A DNA stretch of 64,000 nt from Alteribacter natronophilus (lineage in GTDB: Bacteria; Bacillota; Bacilli; Bacillales; Salisediminibacteriaceae). Both the position numbers and the translations under genes were made by a program. This document shows positions 1 through 8,578 of the stretch, piece by piece; the stretch's first letter is position 1; the number at the start of each line of letters is the position of its first letter. Location of the stretch: the NCBI RefSeq assembly GCF_006007885.1, contig NZ_VCRO01000001.1, positions 930,001 through 994,000 of the forward strand. Direction: 5' to 3'. Under the pieces are notes generated by a model, which saw only the letters and a list, made by a program, of their open reading frames with translations, was not told where the DNA came from and searched no databases.

Positions 1-670
1 CCTTTGAGAATGTACGGAGTACAACAAGATTTCTGTGTCCGCTGATCATCGGTACCGTATCGGGATAATCCTCAAGTGTCACGTACTCGTTATACGCCTC
101 GTCACTTACAACGATCACATCTTCAGGGACGGATTTCAGGAAGCTTTCAAACGCCTCTTTTCCGATTGCATTTCCTGTCGGGTTATTCGGATTGCACACA
201 AAAACAATTTTTGTTTTTTCGTCTATGGCATTCTTCATTCCCTCGAGATCGTGTTCCCCGTTCACAAGCGGAACCTCTTTAACCTCTGCTCCTTCAATGA
301 CAGCATTGTGCCGGTACTGCGGAAATGTAGGTACCGCTGCAACAATATTGTCTCCTTTTGAAAGAAGGGCCCGGCAGAGGATCAGAATGACTTCATCTGA
401 GCCGTTACCGAAGAGCAGCTGTTTTTCCGAGACGTTTAACCGTCCTGCCACCTTGGTTCTTAATTTCTGGGCATAGCCGTCAGGATAGACAGCCACGTCC
501 TGCAGCGCACGGCTGATTGCTTCTTTCGCAAGAGGGGAACAGCCGTAGGGATTTTCATTCGAGGCCAGCTTGACTACCTTTTCAAGTCCCAGCTCCCGTT
601 TTACTTCATCAACAGGCTTTCCCGGCTGGTAGGGGGTGAGCCCTTTCAGGGATTCTTTTACCATCATCAT
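1..670 (-). CDS. hisC: Histidinol-phosphate aminotransferase, N-terminal 223 residues (cut by window edge)
   Basis: This PLP-dependent class I/II aminotransferase converts imidazole-acetol phosphate to histidinol phosphate, and in bacilli it also serves Tyr/Phe synthesis. Visible motifs are SNENPYG near residue 35, GNGSDEVI near 90, CNPNNPTGN near 165 and SDEAYNEY. The last complete codon at the window edge is the lysine of RTFSK, the expected PLP Schiff-base lysine, so the C-terminal third lies outside. The start has three consecutive ATGs (670, 667, 664) behind a GGAGTG ribosome site, so the exact first codon is uncertain. It follows trpA by about 110 bases, as in the B. subtilis trp-hisC-tyrA-aroE order. 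Confidence 0.93.
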   Translation of the reverse strand, partial: MMMVKESLKGLTPYQPGKPVDEVKRELGLEKVVKLASNENPYGCSPLAKEAISRALQDVAVYPDGYAQKLRTKVAGRLNVSEKQLLFGNGSDEVILILCRALLSKGDNIVAAVPTFPQYRHNAVIEGAEVKEVPLVNGEHDLEGMKNAIDEKTKIVFVCNPNNPTGNAIGKEAFESFLKSVPEDVIVVSDEAYNEYVTLEDYPDTVPMISGHRNLVVLRTFSK

Positions 671-690
671 TATCACTCCGTTTTTTTCTG

Positions 691-750
691 GGACTGTCCC
701 TTCATTTCTCCGCACGATTTGTCTTTACGGCTTCATCAGCAGGACAGTCC
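691..750. repeat. 9-bp perfect inverted repeat between trpA and hisC
   Basis: GGACTGTCC at 691-699 is the exact reverse complement of GGACAGTCC at 742-750, with a 42-base spacer. The outer flanks are T-rich on the left and T-rich after the right arm. Read on the minus (gene) strand, the hairpin is followed by an A-run rather than a T-run, so it does not look like a terminator for trpA. It may be a remnant of a small mobile element or a processing site. No other signal is seen in this 109-base gap. Confidence 0.4.
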
Positions 751-779
751 ATTTTTCTGTAGGCTTCTATACTATCGTA

Positions 780-1583
780 TTACGAAATGAGCTCACGGAC
801 AAACTGTTTTAACTCCGCGAGAACAGAATTTCTTTCACTTCCGTTCAGCTTGTTCCTTCGTTCGTGAAGAAAGCGCACGAGAGCACTGCCGATTACAACG
901 CCATCTGCAAGTTCGTGAAACTTCTTTACATGCTCTCGTTTTGATATACCAAAGCCTACAGCCACGGGTGTATCTGTGACATTATTTACCTCCCTGATGA
1001 TGTCGGAAAGATCTTCCTGAAACTGCTCTCTTGTCCCTGTTACACCAAGTGAGCTTACGAGGTAGAGAAAGCCGTCACTGTCCCCGGCAATCTTTTTTAC
1101 CCGTTTACGGGAGGTTGGTGCGATCAGAGGGATTAAAGCGATGCCATGTTCCCTGGCAAGCCTTTTCAGCCCGCCGCTTTCCTCATAGGGAAGATCCGGG
1201 ATGAGAAGACCGTCGATTCCTGCCCGGGCTGCTTTTTCCACAAGCAGGGATTCTCCTGTGGCAAGCACGGGGTTGATATACGTAAACAGAACAACAGGAA
1301 TTGTAAGACCCTGCTCCCTGGCGCGTCCGGCAAGCTCAACTGCTTTCAGGATATTCATTCCCTGTGCGATGGAGCGGATAGCTGCCTGCTCAATTACCGG
1401 CCCGTCTGCCAGTGGATCGCTGTAAGGCACACCCCATTCGATGACATCAGCGCCGGCTTCCTCGAGTGCCAGAGCTGCCTCGATCGTTGTTCCCGGGTCG
1501 GGATCCCCTGCCATCAGGTAGGGAATGAACAGATTCTTCCTGTTTTTGAATTCCGCACTCATGAGCTGCCCCATATTATTCAT
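780..1583 (-). CDS. trpA: Tryptophan synthase alpha subunit
   Basis: TrpA cleaves indole-3-glycerol phosphate and passes indole through a tunnel to TrpB. The catalytic Glu and Asp lie in [14 protein letters not shown] (about residues 49-62). The phosphate-binding region follows in SSLGVTGTR and [11 protein letters not shown]. The length of 267 aa is normal. The gene overlaps the end of the trpFB reading frame by 8 bases. Three in-frame ATGs are possible (1583, 1574, 1562). The one at 1574 has the best spacing from an AAAGGG ribosome site, so the true protein may be 264 aa. It is the last gene of the trp operon, with hisC after it. Confidence 0.96.
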   Translation of the reverse strand: MNNMGQLMSAEFKNRKNLFIPYLMAGDPDPGTTIEAALALEEAGADVIEWGVPYSDPLADGPVIEQAAIRSIAQGMNILKAVELAGRAREQGLTIPVVLFTYINPVLATGESLLVEKAARAGIDGLLIPDLPYEESGGLKRLAREHGIALIPLIAPTSRKRVKKIAGDSDGFLYLVSSLGVTGTREQFQEDLSDIIREVNNVTDTPVAVGFGISKREHVKKFHELADGVVIGSALVRFLHERRNKLNGSERNSVLAELKQFVRELIS

Positions 1584-3399
1584 CCCTTTCTTCTTCGTAC
1601 TGTTTTATTGTGTGTACATCTTTATCCCCCCGGCCGCTCAGGCACACAAGCACGGTTTCCCCCGTTTTTTTACCTGCGGCCGTCTTCACTGCCGCTGCCA
1701 GTGCATGAGCAGATTCAATAGCCGGCAGAATCCCTTCTGTTTCACTCAGAAGTTTCAGTGCCTCCATTGCTTCACGGTCCGTCACGGCTTCATAGGTTAC
1801 CCGGCCTGCATCCCGCAGGTGAGCGTGTTCTGGTCCGATACCCGGGTAGTCCAGCCCTGCTGAAATGGAATACGGTTCCTGAATATTGCCTCCTTCATCC
1901 TGAAGGAGATAGGAAAGGGAACCGTGAAGCACACCTCTTACCCCCTTGGTCAGAGTTGCTGCATGACGGTCTGTTTCCGTCCCTTTCCCTGCAGCCTCCA
2001 CTCCGGTAAGCAGAACTTCAGAATCGATAAACGGGTAAAACATGCCGATGGCGTTACTTCCGCCCCCCACACAGGCAATAATGTGATCCGGAAGACGTCC
2101 TGTCTTTTCCGTCATCTGCTCCCGGCTTTCGTGTCCGATAACGCTCTGAAAGTCCCTCACCATCAGCGGATACGGATGGGGCCCGACAGCTGATCCAATC
2201 AGATAGTAGGTATCGCCCACGTGAGTAACCCAGTGCCTGATCGCTTCATTAGTGGCATCTTTTAACGTACGGCTGCCGCTTGTGACTTTGATCACTTCCG
2301 CACCCAGAAGTTCCATGCGGAAAACATTCAGTTCCTGGCGCCTCATATCCTCCTCGCCCATAAACACTTTGCAGGAGAGGCCGAACCGGGCTGCAGCTGT
2401 AGCAGTAGCCACTCCGTGCTGGCCGGCACCTGTTTCTGCAATGATCTTTGATTTTCCCATCCGCTTTGCAAGTATAGCCTGGGCTATGGCATTGTTTATT
2501 TTGTGTGCGCCGGTATGGTTCAGATCCTCCCGTTTAAGATAAATGTCCGCCCCTCCGACTTCCTTTGTCAGGTTGCCGGCGAACGTCAGCGGCGTAGGCC
2601 TTCCGCTGAACGATGCCCACTCACTGTGAAGGTCCCGGTAAAACGCCGGATCATTTTTTACATCCTCATAGGCATTCTCAAGCTCTGTGAGGGCATGCAT
2701 GAGTGTTTCAGGAACGTATTTTCCGCCAAAATCACCGAACCGTCCAAGCTGGTCGGGAAATGAATAGGTCTGCTTCACTTTTGCTGTCATCGTCCACATC
2801 TTCCCTTCGTCTTTAATTCCGTCTGTCTCAATTCCGGAAGAAACGTCGATTCCCGGAGGGCTGTAAGCTTTCAGTTCATCTGTATTATCAGTTGTAATGC
2901 CGCCCGCAATCAGGCACACTTTCCCCAGTCTTTCGGCTTCTTCTCTGTAGGAGGGAACAGCCTCCCAGTCGAAACGCACACCGGCACCGCCGCCTTCAGG
3001 CGTTTTCGTATCTATAATAAAGCCGTCTGCAAAACGGGCAAAGTCAGCCATTTTCCCTGCAGCCCCATCCTCATGATGAATCGTCTTGAAAACCTTTAGA
3101 CCCTCTTTTTTAAGCACCTCAAGATCTTCAGGGGATTCGCTGCCGTGACACTGAACTATATCCAGGGGAATCTCCAGGGCAGCCCGGATCATTTCATCCC
3201 GGTCGGCATCCTGAAACACCCCGGCAATTTCCACACCCGCAGGAACCTGGATCTTTCTTCTCCACTCTGCCGCCTCCTCCGGCCGGACCTGCCTTTTACT
3301 TCGGGCAAAAACGAGACCAATGAAGTCGGCTTTCGTATGGACCGCCTTCCGGAACTCCGTTTCACTTTTTATGCCGCAGAATTTAAGTAAAGGATTCAT
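1576..3399 (-). CDS. trpFB: Fused phosphoribosylanthranilate isomerase and tryptophan synthase beta chain (TrpF-TrpB)
   Basis: One 607-residue frame carries two enzymes that are separate in B. subtilis. Residues 1-203 are TrpF, a beta/alpha barrel, with the catalytic Cys in KFCGIK (Cys8) and Asp in [13 protein letters not shown] (Asp130). From about residue 204, TrpB begins, with [15 protein letters not shown], the PLP lysine in [10 protein letters not shown] and the cofactor-phosphate loop [10 protein letters not shown]. The join [12 protein letters not shown] keeps the hydrophobic pattern of the last TrpF helix, so there is almost no linker. Met204 (codon 2788-2790) could be a relic or secondary TrpB start. 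The start codon overlaps the trpC stop as ATGA. Both active sites look intact. A single-base sequencing or natural indel cannot be excluded, because the +1 frame gives TGA overlapping that ATG. Confidence 0.93.
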   Translation of the reverse strand: MNPLLKFCGIKSETEFRKAVHTKADFIGLVFARSKRQVRPEEAAEWRRKIQVPAGVEIAGVFQDADRDEMIRAALEIPLDIVQCHGSESPEDLEVLKKEGLKVFKTIHHEDGAAGKMADFARFADGFIIDTKTPEGGGAGVRFDWEAVPSYREEAERLGKVCLIAGGITTDNTDELKAYSPPGIDVSSGIETDGIKDEGKMWTMTAKVKQTYSFPDQLGRFGDFGGKYVPETLMHALTELENAYEDVKNDPAFYRDLHSEWASFSGRPTPLTFAGNLTKEVGGADIYLKREDLNHTGAHKINNAIAQAILAKRMGKSKIIAETGAGQHGVATATAAARFGLSCKVFMGEEDMRRQELNVFRMELLGAEVIKVTSGSRTLKDATNEAIRHWVTHVGDTYYLIGSAVGPHPYPLMVRDFQSVIGHESREQMTEKTGRLPDHIIACVGGGSNAIGMFYPFIDSEVLLTGVEAAGKGTETDRHAATLTKGVRGVLHGSLSYLLQDEGGNIQEPYSISAGLDYPGIGPEHAHLRDAGRVTYEAVTDREAMEALKLLSETEGILPAIESAHALAAAVKTAAGKKTGETVLVCLSGRGDKDVHTIKQYEEERDE

Positions 3400-4160
3400 T
3401 CTTCCCCCCCGGAAAACAGCCGGTTCATCTTTTCTTCCTTACAGTCTGCACGCATCAGTGACTCCCCGATCAGCATTCCGGACGCTCCTGCCCGGACCAC
3501 TCTTTTAACGTCTTCCGGGGTATGAATGCCGCTCTCACTGACAAACAGGCTGTTTTCCGGAATCAGCGGAGCAATCTTTTCAGTAAAGGAGAGAGAAGTT
3601 CTGAACGTATTTAAATCACGGTTATTCACTCCAATGAGGTCCGGTGTACATACGGAAAGCACGCCCCTGAGCTCCTCTTCACTGTGGACTTCAACCAGGA
3701 CATCCAGTCCCCTTTGTTTTGCCCTGAAATAAAGCTCTGCCAGTTTTTCCGGAGTCAGAGCCGCTGCAATCAGAAGTATCGCATCTGCTCCCAGGCTGAT
3801 CGACTCCTCGATCTGACGGGCATCAATAACGAAGTCCTTTCGAAGAACCGGCAGACTTGTATGGGCCTTCACTTCCCTGATAAAACGCGGATGACCCTGA
3901 AAAAACGTTTCATCGGTCAGAATGGACAGGGCGTCAGCCCCTGCTTTTTCATATTCCCTGCCGATCCGTACCGGGTCAAACGATTCCATAATGATGCCCC
4001 TGGACGGGCTCGCCTTTTTGATTTCTGCAATCACTGCCGTCTTCCTTGCGGGATTACGGAGTGCCTGGAGAAATTGACGGTCCGGCTTAAGATCTGAGTC
4101 CCGGCCGGGAAGATTCTTTGTTTCCTCTTTTTTCTTTTCAAGAATGCGTTCCAGAATCAT
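3396..4160 (-). CDS. trpC: Indole-3-glycerol phosphate synthase
   Basis: TrpC closes the ring of CdRP to give indole-3-glycerol phosphate. It is a beta/alpha barrel of 254 aa, the usual length. Diagnostic segments are [10 protein letters not shown] (catalytic Lys), [12 protein letters not shown] (second catalytic Lys), [19 protein letters not shown] and [11 protein letters not shown], followed by [12 protein letters not shown]. The start overlaps the trpD stop by four bases (ATGA) and the stop overlaps the trpFB start the same way, so translation is probably coupled through the whole operon. Confidence 0.97.
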   Translation of the reverse strand: MILERILEKKKEETKNLPGRDSDLKPDRQFLQALRNPARKTAVIAEIKKASPSRGIIMESFDPVRIGREYEKAGADALSILTDETFFQGHPRFIREVKAHTSLPVLRKDFVIDARQIEESISLGADAILLIAAALTPEKLAELYFRAKQRGLDVLVEVHSEEELRGVLSVCTPDLIGVNNRDLNTFRTSLSFTEKIAPLIPENSLFVSESGIHTPEDVKRVVRAGASGMLIGESLMRADCKEEKMNRLFSGGEE

Positions 4161-5179
4161 GCAAGTACTCTCCTTTCCTGATGACGGGAAAGTTCTTCGA
4201 GTTTCCTTTTTCCTGCACCTGTAACAAGTGTTTTCCGGGCCATGTTAACTCCGTCCCTGATCGTTTCCGCTTCGCCAGCTGTATAAAGGGCAGCGCCTGC
4301 GTTAAGTATCACAATTTCAGAAGCTGATTCAGGGGCAATATTTTCCATAACCTCCCGGATAAGAGCGGCACTGTCCTCCTTCCTGTTTACCTTCAGTTCC
4401 TCCAGGGTGCCCCGTGCTGCCCCTGCTTCCTCAGGAGTAATGGTAAAGGAGTTTATACGGCCGTCCTTCAGTTCCGTAATATACGTTTTTCCCGTGATGG
4501 TAAGTTCATCGAGTCCATCCACGCCCGTGACAAACAATGCACGTTCTGTGCCGAGACGCCGTGCTGTTTCAGCCATTTTCACTGCAGCTCCCCTGTCATA
4601 CACGCCAATGAGCTGATGCTTTGTTTGCGCAGGATTTGTCAGCGGTCCGAGAAGATTAAATACCGTTTTTACCCCGAGACTTTTCCTCGCCTTAGCCACA
4701 TTTTTCATGGATGAATGATACACCGGCGCAAACATAAAACAGAGATTACAGCGTTCCAGAAGCGCTTCCGCCTCCTCTTCCCTGCTCTGAACAGGAATAC
4801 CAAGTGATTCCAGGACATCGGCACTTCCTGTAGTGGAAGAGACGCTACGGTTGCCGTGTTTGGCTACGGGGATTCCTGAAGCTGATACGAGTATGGCGGC
4901 AGCAGTGGAAATGTTAAACGTGCTGCTTCCATCTCCTCCTGTCCCGCACGTATCAATCAGTGATTTCTTACTGTGGCTGATTTTCCGGCTGCGGTCACGC
5001 ATGGCCCTTGCAAACCCCGTCATTTCACTGACTGTCTCCCCTCTGAAGCGGATTACCGATAGAATTCCGGAGATCTGTTCATCACTCAGCTCACCAGCCA
5101 TCATGGCGTCCATCAGCTGATAGGCTTCCGTTTCACTCATGCTCTCTTTTTCAAACAAACGTTCCATAACTCGTCTCAT
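4157..5179 (-). CDS. trpD: Anthranilate phosphoribosyltransferase
   Basis: TrpD transfers phosphoribose from PRPP to anthranilate. The glycine-rich PRPP loop CGTGGDGSSTFNIST is near residues 79-93, KHGNRSVSS near 107, and the DGLDE metal motif near 222. The length of 340 aa is typical. Its start overlaps the trpE stop by four bases (ATGA) and its stop overlaps the trpC start. It is not fused to TrpG, and no trpG is present in the operon. This fits the B. subtilis arrangement, where the glutamine amidotransferase is shared with folate synthesis elsewhere. Confidence 0.97.
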   Translation of the reverse strand: MRRVMERLFEKESMSETEAYQLMDAMMAGELSDEQISGILSVIRFRGETVSEMTGFARAMRDRSRKISHSKKSLIDTCGTGGDGSSTFNISTAAAILVSASGIPVAKHGNRSVSSTTGSADVLESLGIPVQSREEEAEALLERCNLCFMFAPVYHSSMKNVAKARKSLGVKTVFNLLGPLTNPAQTKHQLIGVYDRGAAVKMAETARRLGTERALFVTGVDGLDELTITGKTYITELKDGRINSFTITPEEAGAARGTLEELKVNRKEDSAALIREVMENIAPESASEIVILNAGAALYTAGEAETIRDGVNMARKTLVTGAGKRKLEELSRHQERRVLA

Positions 5180-6678
5180 CTCACGCTCTCCTCCTGCTCA
5201 AAACTCTTCTTTGCCTGTTTAACTGCTGCCAGCATGGCACTGGCTTTATTCCTCGTTTCCTCCCATTCAAGCTCGGGCACAGAATCGTACACAATACCGG
5301 CCCCGGCCTGAACATACGCTTTCCTGCTGCGCAGGCGTATAGTGCGAATGGCAATACATGAATCAACTGTGCCGTTGAAACCGAAGTAGGCAACTGTTCC
5401 CGCGTAGGAACCGCGTGTATCTTTCTCAAGTTCCTGTATAATTTCAACTGCCCGGATTTTCGGAGCACCGCTCACAGTACCGGCTGGGTGTGCACTCAGT
5501 AATGCCTCTGCCGGGTGAACATCGTCCCTCAGCTGCCCTTTTACTTTTGAAATGATATGCATCACCTTTGAAAACCGGGTCACGGTCAGTTTTTCGTAAG
5601 TCTCCACCGACCCGTAGCGGCATACCCTTCCCAGATCGTTTCGAGCCAGGTCAACCAGCATGAAATGTTCTGCTTTTTCTTTTTCATCTGCCAGCAGTTC
5701 CGCTTCGAATTCCCTGTCTTCAGCTTCCGTGGCTCCCCGCTTTCTTGTACCTGCGATGGGGTGTATATCAATGGAGCGGTCACTCTCGATTTTTACAAGT
5801 CTCTCAGGCGAACTTCCGATCAGTTCCTCCTGCTCGGTTCTGATGTAAAACATATAAGGAGACGGGTTCTGCTTGCGGAGTACACGGTAAATGTGAAGAC
5901 CGTTTACAGGTGTGTCCATCTCAAATCTCTGGGAAAGAACCACCTGAAAAGCATCCCCGCTCTCGATATAGGATTTCACCCGTTTCACGTTTTCGAGAAA
6001 AGAATCCCTGGAGATATTTGATTTCACCTCTTCGAACGGATCCTCTGCCGCCTCTTCGTCTTCAGTTTCAAAGATACGTTTTCCAACCGGTGCAGCAGGG
6101 CCGGAAAGCTGTTCTGTGAGGCAGCTGATTTGATTCACTGCTTCCTGATAAGCAAGCTCATAATCGAAGCCGGCTTCCTGAAAGTGAATAATCGTAAGCT
6201 CCTCTTTAACATGATGAAATGCAAGAATGGTTCTGCAGAAGACAAACGATGCAGCAGTACTGCTGTTTTTCTTCACCCTGTCTTCGGTCAGACTCATAGC
6301 TTCAAATGAGAAGGCACCTACGGCTCCTCCCGGAAAAGGCAGATCAGGCAGTATGGGCGACACATTCAGGTAACCGGCGGCCTGATCCCAGGCTGTAGTG
6401 AAGCTTGTGCTGCTGCTTAATGTCCGTTCGGAGTGATCCCTGATCTCGAATCGTCCATTATGTTCCTCGAGATATAAAAACGGATCAATACCAATAAAGG
6501 AATACTCGGACCACAGTGACAGGGGATCCCGGCTTTCAAGAAGAAAAGCCGCTCTTTTGTTAAAGGTTTCAAATAACTGGATTGGGGTCAGTGTATCCGC
6601 TATGAGTTCTGCAGTAACGGGAACCGTTTTAAACTCTGCAGCCTGGCGGATAAATGACTGTCTGCTTGTCTGAATCAT
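5176..6678 (-). CDS. trpE: Anthranilate synthase component I
   Basis: TrpE converts chorismate to anthranilate using ammonia from a separate TrpG/PabA subunit. The N-terminal half holds the Trp feedback site (LLESRDP, YSFIGIDPF). The C-terminal chorismate-binding domain has GDAFQVVLSQRF, IAGTRKRG, DLARNDLGRVC, HPAGTVSGAPKIRA and AGAGIVYDS. The ATG at 6678 is chosen because an AGAGGTGA ribosome site sits six bases upstream; an in-frame GTG at 6687 lies inside that site. It is the first gene of the operon, behind a TRAP-type leader whose second hairpin covers this ribosome site. Confidence 0.96.
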   Translation of the reverse strand: MIQTSRQSFIRQAAEFKTVPVTAELIADTLTPIQLFETFNKRAAFLLESRDPLSLWSEYSFIGIDPFLYLEEHNGRFEIRDHSERTLSSSTSFTTAWDQAAGYLNVSPILPDLPFPGGAVGAFSFEAMSLTEDRVKKNSSTAASFVFCRTILAFHHVKEELTIIHFQEAGFDYELAYQEAVNQISCLTEQLSGPAAPVGKRIFETEDEEAAEDPFEEVKSNISRDSFLENVKRVKSYIESGDAFQVVLSQRFEMDTPVNGLHIYRVLRKQNPSPYMFYIRTEQEELIGSSPERLVKIESDRSIDIHPIAGTRKRGATEAEDREFEAELLADEKEKAEHFMLVDLARNDLGRVCRYGSVETYEKLTVTRFSKVMHIISKVKGQLRDDVHPAEALLSAHPAGTVSGAPKIRAVEIIQELEKDTRGSYAGTVAYFGFNGTVDSCIAIRTIRLRSRKAYVQAGAGIVYDSVPELEWEETRNKASAMLAAVKQAKKSFEQEESVR

Positions 6679-6683
6679 TCCGC

Positions 6684-6701
6684 TCACCTCTCTTTGGTGA
6701 G
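6684..6701 (-). promoter_or_regulatory. Hairpin sequestering the trpE ribosome-binding site
   Basis: CTCACC pairs with GGTGAG across a seven-base loop (6 bp stem). The right-hand arm in RNA contains the GGTGA of the trpE Shine-Dalgarno sequence. In B. subtilis a comparable structure forms when TRAP is bound and blocks trpE translation. Here the pairing is seen directly; the regulatory role is inferred by analogy. Confidence 0.55.
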
Positions 6702-6810
6702 AAGAGGACTTCTAAGCATGTGAGGATAAATAAGGGGGACTGTCTCATACGGTAACCAGGCAGACCAGTTGGAGCATTCAATCCAACGATCCGGTCACCG
6801 GATCAAACAG

Positions 6811-6858
6811 TAAATAAAAAACACCTGCCCTGAAATAAACTGGAGACAGGGCAGGTGT
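6811..6858 (-). terminator. Intrinsic terminator (attenuator) in the trp leader
   Basis: A perfect 12-bp stem (6821-6832 with 6847-6858, arm ACACCTGCCCTG) is followed on the minus strand by TTTTTATTTA. It lies about 130 bases before trpE and downstream of the (G/U)AG array. The upstream GAGGGAAUAGG can pair with CCUGCCCU of the left arm, giving a competing antiterminator that overlaps the last TRAP repeats. Confidence 0.88.
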
Positions 6859-6868
6859 CAGGCAATGC

Positions 6869-6944
6869 CTATTCCCTCTGCTCAGGCTCTTCTCTGCTGT
6901 TCTTAACTCGGCTTTTCCGCTGCAGAGCCTCTGCTCTGCTTCTA
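6869..6944 (-). promoter_or_regulatory. TRAP-binding (G/U)AG array in the trp leader RNA
   Basis: Read as RNA, this stretch has UAG, GAG, GAG, then GAG, GAG, GAG, GAG, GAG and UAG, with weaker AAG and CAG triplets between, mostly 2-5 bases apart but with two longer gaps. TRAP is an 11-mer ring that binds about 11 such triplets. A smaller cluster (UAGUUUAGCAGAG) sits upstream at 7057-7069. The mtrB gene in this same window supports the reading. The exact triplets bound are inferred. Confidence 0.8.
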
Positions 6945-7076
6945 TGCGGGTTCTGTTCATCTTTGGACCGGCTGAACCTCTGTTCTGCCGCATCCTCTGT
7001 ATATTCGTTCATTTGTAGATTCGTTCATTGGGATCCGGTTATATCTTACTGAATTCTCTGCTAAACTATTGAACTT

Positions 7077-7106
7077 ATGTTACCGCGTGAGCGGCAGTGT
7101 TGTCAA
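7077..7106 (-). promoter_or_regulatory. trp operon promoter
   Basis: TTGACA (7101-7106) and TAACAT (7077-7082) are separated by 18 bases on the minus strand, just after the aroH stop. The transcript would carry about 390 bases of leader before trpE, longer than the roughly 200-base leader of B. subtilis. Confidence 0.75.
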
Positions 7107-7133
7107 CATGAGATTCTTCTAATTGACTCCCGG

Positions 7134-7502
7134 TCAGCTCTCACCGGCGAGATCCGGTCTAAGCGCTTTAGCGCGACCCAGATACACATGCCGGATTTCA
7201 TCCTGTCCAAGCGGTGTTTCAGCCGTGACCATCATCCGGATACACTTTTTCAGCGCTCCCTCCACAGGGATCTCCTGGGCACACATAACCGGCACACGGT
7301 CAAATCCCTCGAGATCTCTCAGGGCCCTTGCCGGAAATGTTGCATTAAGGTCCGGACTTGCAGTAATCCAGATATGACAAATATCTTCAGGTCTGAGACT
7401 GTTCTTTTCCACAATATGTCCGATCAGATTGCGCGTGACGTCCAGCATCGGAGCTGTTTCATTTTTATCTACAGTTGCGGCTCCTCTTATTCCCCGAATC
7501 AT
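7134..7502 (-). CDS. aroH: Chorismate mutase, AroH type
   Basis: AroH rearranges chorismate to prephenate as a small trimeric enzyme of the BsCM fold. The protein starts MIRGIRGAATV and contains TASPDLNATFPARALR, CAQEIPVEGALKKCIR and IRHVYLGRAKALRPDL; these hold the active-site Arg7, Glu78, Arg90 and Tyr108 equivalents. The start at 7502 is set by GGAGGAAG seven bases upstream; an upstream in-frame ATG at 7520 lies inside that site. Length 122 aa. It follows aroB directly, as in B. subtilis aroF-aroB-aroH, and the trp promoter lies just beyond its stop. Confidence 0.95.
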   Translation of the reverse strand: MIRGIRGAATVDKNETAPMLDVTRNLIGHIVEKNSLRPEDICHIWITASPDLNATFPARALRDLEGFDRVPVMCAQEIPVEGALKKCIRMMVTAETPLGQDEIRHVYLGRAKALRPDLAGES

Positions 7503-7516
7503 CGTATCTTCCTCCA

Positions 7517-8578
7517 TCACAGCAGTTTTAAAAGCAGGCTGTCAGAAACCTGACGCAGAACGGGCTTACCGGGATGTTCAAGAAGTACAAACCGGATTTG
7601 TCCTCTGCTGCTTTTTTTATCTCTATTCATCCGTTCAATCAGTGAACGGCGGTCCATATTTTTGTACATGCGTGTTTCGTATCCAAGGCTTCGAAGGGAG
7701 GCTTCAATGTCCTTTGAACCCAGATCCTTTTCAAAAACATGCTCACTGAGTTCAAGGGCAAATACCATACCGGCAGCAACGGCTTCTCCGTGGGTCCATT
7801 CCCCGTACCCGGCTTCTGCTTCTATAGCATGTCCGAGCGTGTGGCCGAAATTTAGAAACGCCCTGATTCCCGTTTCCTTCTCGTCCTGTTCCACGATGTC
7901 CTTCTTCACCCTGATCGACTGCTCAAGAAGGCTGCAGAGAGCGTCAGGATCCTCTGTAATTTTAAATGATCCACTGCTGAGGGAAAAAGACAGCAGTGCC
8001 GGGTCCCTGATGAGACCATGCTTTATCACTTCTGCAAGGCCGGAACGCCATTCACGGCGCGGCAGCGTGCTGAACGTTTCCGGGTCGAAGATGACAGCAC
8101 TGGGAGCATGAAAGGCACCGGCAAGATTTTTACCGGCCCCAAGATTAATGCCTGTTTTTCCACCGACGCTGCTGTCGTGGGCAAGCAGTGTCGTCGGTAC
8201 CTGTATAAAGTCGATGCCTCTCATGTAAGTGGCCGCTGTAAAACCGGCTAGATCACCAACAACGCCTCCGCCAAGTGCAATGATCGCACTTTCACGGTCC
8301 AGTCCTGATGCGGCTGCGTATTCAAGAAGCTCTTCATAAACGGCAACCGACTTTGACTGCTCTCCCGCCGCGATGGTTTTTACAAAAACCTCTGTTTCAA
8401 AAGACTGTTTTACCTCATCAAGATACAGTTTCCCGGCATGTTCATCTGTAATAACCATACAGGAGGAATATTCCTTTTCTGTAAGGGAAGAAAGAAGAGA
8501 ACCTGTTTTAAGGCGGGCTCCCGCCTCAATGAGGATCGGATACTTTCTTTCCGATGACTGGACGTGCATGACCGCCAT
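7517..8578 (-). CDS. aroB: 3-dehydroquinate synthase
   Basis: AroB makes 3-dehydroquinate from DAHP with NAD and a metal ion. GGGVVGDLAGF (about 104-114), PTTLLAHDSSVGGKTGIN (about 128-145), KHG near 190, and the metal-binding histidines in NFGHTLGHAIE and WTHGEAVAAGM are all present. The length of 353 aa is normal. The ATG shares one base with the aroC stop (TAATG), and the end abuts aroH, so aroC-aroB-aroH form one unit of the common aromatic pathway. Confidence 0.97.
   Translation of the reverse strand: MAVMHVQSSERKYPILIEAGARLKTGSLLSSLTEKEYSSCMVITDEHAGKLYLDEVKQSFETEVFVKTIAAGEQSKSVAVYEELLEYAAASGLDRESAIIALGGGVVGDLAGFTAATYMRGIDFIQVPTTLLAHDSSVGGKTGINLGAGKNLAGAFHAPSAVIFDPETFSTLPRREWRSGLAEVIKHGLIRDPALLSFSLSSGSFKITEDPDALCSLLEQSIRVKKDIVEQDEKETGIRAFLNFGHTLGHAIEAEAGYGEWTHGEAVAAGMVFALELSEHVFEKDLGSKDIEASLRSLGYETRMYKNMDRRSLIERMNRDKKSSRGQIRFVLLEHPGKPVLRQVSDSLLLKLL

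Noticed and set aside
691-760. Terminator for trpA at the GGACTGTCC inverted repeat.
   Set aside because: On the minus strand the hairpin is followed by A residues, not T residues.
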